Below are positions 58,271-64,000 of a stretch of 64,000 bases of DNA, piece after piece (the first letter of the stretch is position 1; each line of letters opens with the position of its first letter). The translations under genes were made by a program, and so were the position numbers. The stretch is taken from contig JAJOZX010002365.1 of the NCBI GenBank assembly GCA_023014485.1, positions 448,501 through 512,500 on the forward strand, read 5' to 3'. The notes under the pieces are model-generated. The model worked only from the letters and a program-made list of their open reading frames with translations. It was not told where the DNA came from and made no database searches. The stretch is from Bathynomus jamesi (taxonomy: Eukaryota; Arthropoda; Malacostraca; Isopoda; Cirolanidae).

Positions 58271-58329
58271 ATTTCGCCCTTTCATTACCTCCGAGATCAT
58301 TTAGCACATACAGTAATATCCATACAGCC

Positions 58330-58548
58330 AAAAGAAACCAATTAAGCACAGACAGAGCAGCAAAGCTAGTATTTATATCCCAAAATGCAAAATTCCAAGA
58401 AAGTGAAGTAAAACATGGTGCTACATTGGCTTCGTCAACATCCAAATCTGCAATAAATACCAGTACCTGTGATATTGAAACTATTTGCTTTAATCAATCT
58501 AGTGATAATGATTCTTCAATGGAAATAGAATCAGATAATGAAAGTTAA
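58330..58548 (+). pseudogene. hAT transposase C-terminal relic
   Basis: The frame has LSTDRAAKLVFISQNAKF, the very end of BED-type hAT transposases (S-T-x-R-A-x-K-L-V-F-I), followed by an acidic tail. A diverged second copy of the tail (CDIETS) lies at about 58,745-58,805. Confidence 0.55.
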
Positions 58549-58623
58549 ACAGCATTAGGTTAACACAAAGGTTAAAGAAAGAGATAAATATTTATATTTT
58601 TTTTATTTTTCTATTTGGAATAT

Positions 58624-58627
<4 letters not shown>

Positions 58628-58680
<53 letters not shown>
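58628..58680. repeat. (TA)n microsatellite
   Basis: About 26 TA units inside the hAT-like element. Confidence 0.95.
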
Positions 58681-58681
<1 letters not shown>

Positions 58682-59229
58682 TGGTATTCTTGCCAATCAC
58701 AATTATATCTATTGTTTTATACCAGTATTCTGGATATTATACCAGTACCTGTGATATTGAAACTAGCATATATGCTCTACCCAATCTAGTGATGATTCTT
58801 CCATGGAAATGTAGGTTAACAAAAAGGTTCAAAAAAAGGTGAATATTTTCCTTTTCTATCTGGAATATATACTGGTACTCTTGCCAATCACAATTATGTA
58901 TATTGTTTGAAACGAGGAAGAATGTTTTATGTTCTAGTTAAAAAATATATATACATATAAAAAATGAGGGTTTGTTTTTCCTTTCTATTATATACTTTTT
59001 GCGTGATTCAATTTTTCTAAAAGATGACTATATAGTATATATACTAGGTATAACCGTATAAGCATGGTAGTATAGTAAATTATAGGTAATACTAATATAC
59101 TTATTAGATTAAAGGAAAAAAAATATGGAATAAGTTTAAAACAAAAAAAAACAGACTACCTTCGTTTTAAACAAAAAAAATGACAAAAAAAACAAAAAAA
59201 ACGACAATAAAAAATGACTCACATCACTA

Positions 59230-60172
59230 CTTGTGGGCAGAATCATTCTGCCTGTACCTTCCTATAAATTCTGTCTTCATACCCCAAGTCCAGACTGTAT
59301 CCAATTTATTTGGATGTTTCTGGTATATTCCTAACCAGTAGCGTTCAAATTTCCTATCTGCCTCTTCAGGTGCAAGTTTATTTCCTTGTTCATTGTATAG
59401 TTCTATGTTTGTCTTCCTCTTTACCTCCTTTCCTTTCAGTTTGTTGATATGCTCCCATAATTTATCACCTCCTCCCTCTTTTATTTCCTCACTGACTTTT
59501 TTCTCATGCTTATATATTTCATCCTTTATCATCTGGACTTTCCTTTTTTGTTCCATATACTTCTGTCGGAAGTGTGCTTTTTCTTCCCCACATGTATTCT
59601 TCTTTTTTATCCCTTCTCTAATCTTTTCATTCATCCAGGGTTTCTCTTCAACTCCAGTATTCTTATTGATCTTCTTTTTATATGTTCTTTTCAGGTCACT
59701 ATCTGCCACTTCTTTCATAAGGTTTTCCATTCCCTCCACGTCCTCTATGTGTCTTTCAAGATTTTTTCTTTCCATCATTTTTACATATATCTCTAAAGCT
59801 GCTTGATCTTTTTTGTAATATTCCATTGATTTCCACTCACCTTTGTTGTAGCTAGTTTTGTCTTCTCTATCACATGAGAAAGAAACCGTGATTAGGTTGT
59901 GATCGGATAGATCAATTTCTTCTCTTTCTTCATCAATTTTCATCATCTTAAATCTACCATACATGTTGTCTGTTACTAGTACAAAGTCTATCGCACTCTT
60001 TTAAGTCTCTCTCTCTCATATATATATAAACCTTCACATTTAGGGTCATTATTTAATAAAGTTAATCCATATTCATCCATCCACTCTATTATCATATTCC
60101 CCATGTTGTCCAGTTTTTGGTAGCCTTGAAAGCCTACATAGCCATTGAAATCACCCAATACTACCATAGGTC
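59230..60172 (-). pseudogene. LINE 2, endonuclease end and linker
   Basis: On the minus strand, from 60,172: VVLGDFNGYVGFQGYQKLDN, then EYGLTLLNNDPKCEG, a break near 60,000, then AIDFVLVTDNMYGRF and DLSDHNLITVSF. LGDFNG and SDHN are endonuclease motifs. A Lys/Glu-rich helical linker (KPWMNEKIREGIKKK, EIYKHEKKVSEEIKEG) leads into the RT part beyond the hAT-like insert. The 5' portion upstream of LGDFNG is missing. Confidence 0.75.
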
Positions 60173-60189
60173 ATTATGCAGAAAATGAC

Positions 60190-60365
60190 ATGGCCTGAAG
60201 TTGAATTCAAAAATATATTTTTCTAGTGTATTTTAGTGTGCTCTGTTCAAATATAACCTTTATTTACTGTGCAAATGAAAAGAAATACAATTTTTGGTAC
60301 ATTAAAATAATGCACCAAAAATCATATATTTTGCAAGATTGACAAAAGTAAATTTGGTAAAACAA
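60190..60365. repeat. Half of a foldback repeat
   Basis: TTTTTCTAGTGTATTTTAG, then TGCTCTGTTCAAATATAACC, then TGTGCAAATGAAAAG, then a mirrored ACCAAAAATCATAT. It is closely related to one arm of the palindrome at 62,098-62,290. Confidence 0.65.
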
Positions 60366-60383
60366 AATATAATCAGGGTCATT

Positions 60384-60799
60384 TAGTGAAGGGAGTGTGG
60401 GTCTTTGGAGGTATTGAGAGGGTCTCAAAGAAAAAATTTATAGTGCTAGTGAAGGATCAGTCGGCAGAAACCCTCATTCCATTAATCAACAAATATATCA
60501 AACCTGGACCTATTGTGCATAATGACTGTTGGCAAGCATACAGTACTCTATCAGAATTAGGTTATACTCATCTTACGGTAAACCATTCCCAGAACTTCGT
60601 TGACCCTGAAAGCAGAGCTCTCACACAGAATATTGAGAGACTTTGGGAAGACATGAAGAAGTGGGTACTTAGCGCTGGGAATAGAAGCCATAATTATTCC
60701 CAGTACTTTGCCCGCTACCTGTTCATTAACAGCCACACACAGACATGCCAACTTCATTTTCTTAAACAAGCTGCCCTTCTTTATCCACCTCAAGAATAA
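60384..60799 (+). pseudogene. Merlin/ISXO2-like transposase, C-terminal part
   Basis: The frame has VWVFGGIERVSKKKF, IVHNDCWQAYSTLSELGY (second catalytic Asp) and VNHSQNFVDPESRALTQNIE with ERLW (the Glu). A C-terminal helix ends YPPQE. This is the DDE_Tnp_IS1595/ISXO2-like fold of Merlin transposons. The N-terminal zinc ribbon and the first Asp (EIDES) are missing, so the copy is truncated. Confidence 0.8.
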
Positions 60800-60832
60800 T
60801 CTAAGGTAAAAATAGTGTATTATTTTGATCTT

Positions 60833-61045
60833 AGGTTAGGTTAGATTTAGTTAATGTTTAGTTAGGTTAGATTAGATTTAGTTAGTTTGTTTAGTTAGGT
60901 TAGATTAGATTTAGTTAGGTTAGATTAGATTTAGTTAGGTTAGATTAGATTTAGTTAGGTTAGATTAGATTTAGTTAGTTTGTTTAGTTAGGCTAGATTA
61001 GATTTAGTTAGTTTGTTTAGTTAGGTTAGGTTTAGTTAATTTAGT
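60833..61045. repeat. TTAGGTTAGATTAGATTTAG minisatellite
   Basis: About ten imperfect units of roughly 20 bp, built from TTAGG-like words (TTAGG, TTAGA, TTTAG). It is probably a decayed telomere-like array. Confidence 0.8.
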
Positions 61046-61338
61046 CATTTGACCCAGTCACACCCAGCTATAACAGCAATATATATTGAATAACCAATCA
61101 AAACTGAATAAGAAAATATATATTATCTTGTGCAAATTTGTATAAAATGTGTTTTTTTATTAAATTATATTTCCTATTTTTGGTGTTTTTTCAATATATA
61201 TATATATCGACTATTTGGTGAATATTTCTTATTTTTGGTGATTCTGGCTACTTCTGCGTAATTCAATTTGTCCTGTTTTACAAATAAACCATTTTTAGCA
61301 TTTGTTCGTCTGTTGAACTCTGTTCAGTTTGGTTTTTT

Positions 61339-61641
61339 GTGACTAGAAGTATGACGTGTCAGTTATGCATATTTGATTTTGAAGATGTGATCCGCCATAT
61401 TGCCCTCGATGAAGACAAGAGTTTAGACCTTTTTTTCAATCACGGAATAATTAAGACATCCGTGACCTGCCCTAAATGCAATAGTGCTTGTATTTTAAGA
61501 AAAGACCAGAAGGTCTTTAGGTGCTGTAAAAAAAATCCTAAAAATAAACGTGTGTTGTTTCAGTTTAAAGGCAAGCAAAATTTAGCGGACTACCCATGCA
61601 AGGTTGGCACATGTTATTACATTACCGTATCATTTGTATAA
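61339..61641 (+). pseudogene. Zinc-ribbon N-terminus of a Merlin/ISXO2-like protein
   Basis: The frame contains FFNHGIIKTSVTCPKCNSAC and KVFRCCKKNPKNKR, the CPxC ... FRC zinc ribbon at the start of ISXO2-like transposases. It then loses similarity after about residue 80. The catalytic part does not follow downstream, so this is a separate truncated copy. Confidence 0.65.
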
Positions 61642-61734
61642 TTTAGGTCTCGGGGGTACGGGGGTGGAGCCCCTGTAAAGATCACGCATCACAAATTGAT
61701 CAGTCCTAATGTTTTGCGGACAGTTCAGTACATG

Positions 61735-61998
61735 ACACCTATTAGGTCAACTGTACGCCCTTGATGATCGGTTAGGTTAAGTCATGACATTTTCATTTAA
61801 ATTCGTTAGTTTAAATGAAAATGACGAGTGCAAACTTTTCTGGTTAATTTTGAGGTGTTTTGTACGAAACTGCCATCCGTTTCCTGTGCAAATGCATAGT
61901 TTTCAAGATGACGATATCTCGAAAACTACGCATTTGCACAGGAAACGGATGGCAGATTTGTACATAACACCTCAAAATTAACCAGAAAAGTTTGCTCT
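61735..61998. mobile_element. Foldback element (palindrome 3)
   Basis: TTTCTGGTTAATTTTGAGG is mirrored by CCTCAAAATTAACCAGAAA, and CCGTTTCCTGTGCAAATGC by GCATTTGCACAGGAAACGG, around a centre near 61,905. The left part also carries AGGTCAACTGTACGCCCTTG, shared with 54,460 and 33,590. No gene. Confidence 0.75.
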
Positions 61999-62097
61999 CA
62001 TTATAAAAAGAGACTGGGTCAAAAAATGAATAATTACCAGTTTGTTTAGTTAGGTTAGGTTAGATTTAGTTAGTTTGTTTAGTTAGGATAGGTAGTC

Positions 62098-62290
62098 AAA
62101 AATATATTTTTCTAGTATATTTTGGTATGCTCTGTTGAAATATAACCTTTATTTCCTGTGCAAATAGAAAATATATATGATTTTTAGTGCATTATTTTAA
62201 TGTACCAAAAATCATATTTCTTTTCATTTGCATAGGAAATGACGGTTATATTTGAACAGAGCACACCAAAATACGTTAAATTTTTACTTT
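62098..62290. mobile_element. Foldback element (palindrome 4)
   Basis: TATTTTGGTATGCTCTGTT is mirrored by AACAGAGCACACCAAAATA; ATATGATTTTTAGTGCATTA by the facing ACCAAAAATCATAT. The centre is near 62,195. No gene. Related to 60,190-60,365. Confidence 0.75.
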
Positions 62291-62576
62291 TGGACATGAT
62301 ACATTTTTTAAATTTCCGACATAGATTCCTACGTATTTTAATGTGCTGAACACAATGAGGTAAATATGGATATTACGGCCTCCACCCAATTTTGATGCCA
62401 AAATACATTTTCCTAGTAGTGTATGATGTGCTTTGTTCAAATCTGGCCTTCATTTTATGTGGAAATGAACCAATCAAAAGTTATGAGACTTCAAAGTTTT
62501 AACATATTTTGGTTCATTTCCCCATAAAATGAAGGCCAGATTTTAACATTGCACATCAAATACTACTAGAAAAATG

Positions 62577-63368
62577 GGTACTTGTGGGTTATCTGTCACC
62601 ACTTTTTAATATACCTATTGGTTATCTGTTTCCACTTTTTACTTGTGGGTCATTTATTTTTTAGTTAGGTTAGTGTGTGGTTAGGTTAGGTTAGCCAACC
62701 TAGAGCAAACCAAGATCGGCGGCGAAGGAATAGTGGTTGAGATCGATGAGAGCCTGTTCACGAGGCGTAAAAACAATGCCGGACGCATTTTACCACAACA
62801 ATGGATGTTCAGAGGAATTTGCCGTGAAGCAAACGACTGCTTCATCGTTCAAGTTCCCAACCGCTCTGCTGCAACTCTCTTGGCTGCCATTGTGGAAAAC
62901 ATCGCCGAAGGTTCCATTATCTACTCCGACAGCTGGCGAGGATATAAGACCACTGACCTCCAGGAGGCTGGCTTCCAACATTTCAAGGTTAATCATCGAT
63001 ACAATTTCGTTGATGCAGATACCGGAGTCCACACTCAAAATATCGAACGCTTGTGGGGATCAGCAAAGTGGAGGAACAAGCGTCACCGAGGAATGGCCCG
63101 ACACCATCTTAAGACCTACCTGGCCGAGTTCATGTGGAGGAGCAAGCTACCCGCTAGTGTCGACCCATTCGACGGCATCCTGGAGGCCATCGCCGCGTTC
63201 ATGCCACCCGAATAATATGATTAATGTTTGTTATTTTGAGAAATAAAAATAATTTAAGAAAAAAATAGCATATTTTTGTAAAAATGGCAACATGATAACA
63301 CACATCTGTATTTGTGAAAAAGTTGGAAAATTAAATTAAAAAGTGGCGACAGATAACCCACAAGTACC
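62577..63368 (+). mobile_element. Merlin transposon
   Basis: Inverted ends GGTACTTGTGGGTTATCTG enclose 792 bp. The flanks are GAAAAATG on both sides (62,569-62,576 and 63,369-63,376), the 8-bp duplication expected for Merlin. The empty site survives in the mirrored arm at about 63,487-63,510 (GAATGCATTTTTCTAGTAG). Confidence 0.85.
62712..63215 (+). CDS. Merlin (ISXO2-like) transposase, catalytic part
   Basis: The frame reads KIGGEGIVVEIDESLFTRRK (first catalytic Asp), then MFRGICREANDCFIVQV, IIYSDSWRGYKTTDL (second Asp), VDADTGVHTQNIERLWGSAK (Glu) and MARHHLKTYLAEFMWR. It ends at a stop at 63,215. All three catalytic residues are present and the frame is uninterrupted. The N-terminal zinc ribbon is absent and no ATG precedes the first motif, so the gene is 5' deleted. 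It is more GC-rich than its surroundings. Confidence 0.8.
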   Translation, partial: KIGGEGIVVEIDESLFTRRKNNAGRILPQQWMFRGICREANDCFIVQVPNRSAATLLAAIVENIAEGSIIYSDSWRGYKTTDLQEAGFQHFKVNHRYNFVDADTGVHTQNIERLWGSAKWRNKRHRGMARHHLKTYLAEFMWRSKLPASVDPFDGILEAIAAFMPPE

Positions 63369-63420
63369 GAAAAATGCATTCCAGTCCAAATTGCTAGAGA
63401 ACCTACCTAACCTAACCCTA

Positions 63421-63470
63421 ATATTAGGTTAGGTTAGGTTAGGTAGGTAGGTTAGGTTAGGTAGGTTCTC
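63421..63470. repeat. TTAGG/TAGG array
   Basis: TTAGG units mixed with GTAGG at the centre of the large palindrome. Confidence 0.85.
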
Positions 63471-63715
63471 TAGCAATTTGGATACTGGAATGCATTTTTC
63501 TAGTAGTATTTGATGTGCAATGTTAAAATCTGGCCTTCATTTTATGGGGAAATGAACCAAAATATGTTAAAACTTTGAAGTCTCATAACTTTTGATTGGT
63601 TCATTTCCACATAAAATGAAGGCCAGATTTGAACAAAGCACATCATACACTACTAGGAAAATATATTTTGGCATCAAAATTAGGTGGAGGCCGTAATATC
63701 CATATTTACCCATAA

Positions 63716-64000
63716 GAATAGGCAAAGGGTCATAATCACCATTTTATTCAGTTATTCAGTCAACACTGGTTTTTGATGACAAATTTAGGCACTCCAAAAC
63801 AGTGGCGTGATCCCATTGCTTTTGAAGCCAATAGTTAACAAATAGGTATTATTATAGTATTATACCCGTCTAACTTCCAGCAATTATTATATATTCATTA
63901 AGTAGATTTTTTAATTCTAAGACACTTTTCTTCTATAGCGTTTCAGTTGCAAATGCTTCGTTTTCGAGATATAAATATTTTTTTTGGTGTGTATCTAGTG
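63716..64000. other. No gene; possible start of another foldback repeat
   Basis: CAGTTGCAAATGCTTCGTTTTCGAGATATAAA (split here: CAGTTGCAAATGCTTCG, TTTTCGAGATATA) near 63,945 resembles the centre of palindrome 3 (GTGCAAATGCATAG, ATATCTCGAAAAC). The window ends before a mirror can be seen. Confidence 0.4.

Larger units (their letters stand above)
57700..59229 (+). mobile_element. hAT-like non-autonomous element in LINE 2
   Basis: The ends TAGTGATGTAAAAAA and ACTCACATCACTA are inverted, and an exact 8-bp duplication, CTTGTGGG, lies at 57,692-57,699 and 59,230-59,237. Subterminal parts are T-rich/A-rich mirror arrays (GTTTTTTTTG against CAAAAAAAAC). LINE 2 reads on directly either side. Confidence 0.85.
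62394..63715. repeat. Large palindrome of about 0.5 kb, split by a Merlin element
   Basis: The left arm (62,394-62,576 plus 63,369-63,410) is the mirror of the right arm (about 63,463-63,700). Shared blocks include CCAGTCCAAATTGCTAGAGA near the centre and TTTTGATGCCAAAATA at the ends. Each arm is itself a hairpin (TGGCCTTCATTTTAT against ATAAAATGAAGGCCA). The centre is TTAGG-rich. Confidence 0.8.

Noticed and set aside
58052..58345. ORFs on both strands in the CATA/TA repeat
   Set aside because: Pure microsatellite translation (Tyr/Ile/His/Cys-rich), no conserved content.
60384..63215. Bacterial contamination suggested by ISXO2-like transposases
   Set aside because: ISXO2-like proteins are the Merlin superfamily in animals; the copies have Merlin ends and 8-bp duplications and sit among arthropod repeats.
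1..64000. CRISPR arrays, tRNA or rRNA genes
   Set aside because: No regularly spaced identical repeats with unique spacers and no tRNA or rRNA segment was recognised; repeats are satellites, LTRs or transposon ends.

Overview
The window is eukaryotic and looks like arthropod DNA: it is AT-rich, has spliced genes, carries TTAGG-type repeats (the arthropod telomere pentamer), and is packed with DNA transposons and LINEs typical of insects and crustaceans. I cannot fix the class or species. There is no bacterial gene layout. Almost all of the 64 kb is transposable elements inserted into one another. The only host gene I can support is the first coding exon of RNA polymerase I subunit RPA1 (POLR1A) at 8,930-9,095 on the minus strand. 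Its first intron runs off the left edge and is stuffed with transposons.

Layout. 1-2,648: degenerate three-exon minus-strand transposase gene of what I call the GTCA family (ends GGGTCATTC), with a mariner-like remnant and a hAT-like non-autonomous element in its introns. 3,188-8,482: a three-level nest (two TA-flanked MITEs around an intron-bearing element of what I call the TAGGG family) and a further MITE. 8,930-9,827: POLR1A exon 1 and a MITE just upstream. 10,234-21,565: a minus-strand LINE (LINE 3) split by a 5.06-kb LTR element without coding capacity, two TAGGG-family copies (one strikingly GC-rich) and a DD41D mariner-like element. 21,573-27,041: a GTCA-like transposase gene cut in two by complete GTCA element A. 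27,705-29,672: a Tigger element with a hAT inside. 30,430-33,890: a BED-finger hAT between inverted arms. 34,235-53,640: one LINE (LINE 1) dispersed over 19 kb by three insertions: TAGGG element C (itself holding GTCA element B in its end), a KIAA1586-like element E, and GTCA element D with a triplicated exon. 53,641-60,172: another LINE fragment, foldback repeats, and minus-strand LINE 2 split by a hAT MITE. 60,180-64,000: Merlin/ISXO2-type transposase genes among large palindromes and TTAGG-like arrays.

The strongest candidates for something undescribed are the two DNA-transposon families. The GTCA family has about 0.45-0.8 kb inverted repeats, 4-bp target duplications (AGTT, CATT, ACCT), and a transposase with an N-terminal Cys cluster, an HTH-like segment and a DDE-like core (motifs DFxENYSF, FSDG, SHGK..CDGxGGTVKR). 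The TAGGG family has 8-9 bp target duplications, introns, and motifs HWDGKL, DTTSSN(S/T)G, CRHH and NDxAER. All functional statements rest on motif recognition by eye; no database search was run.
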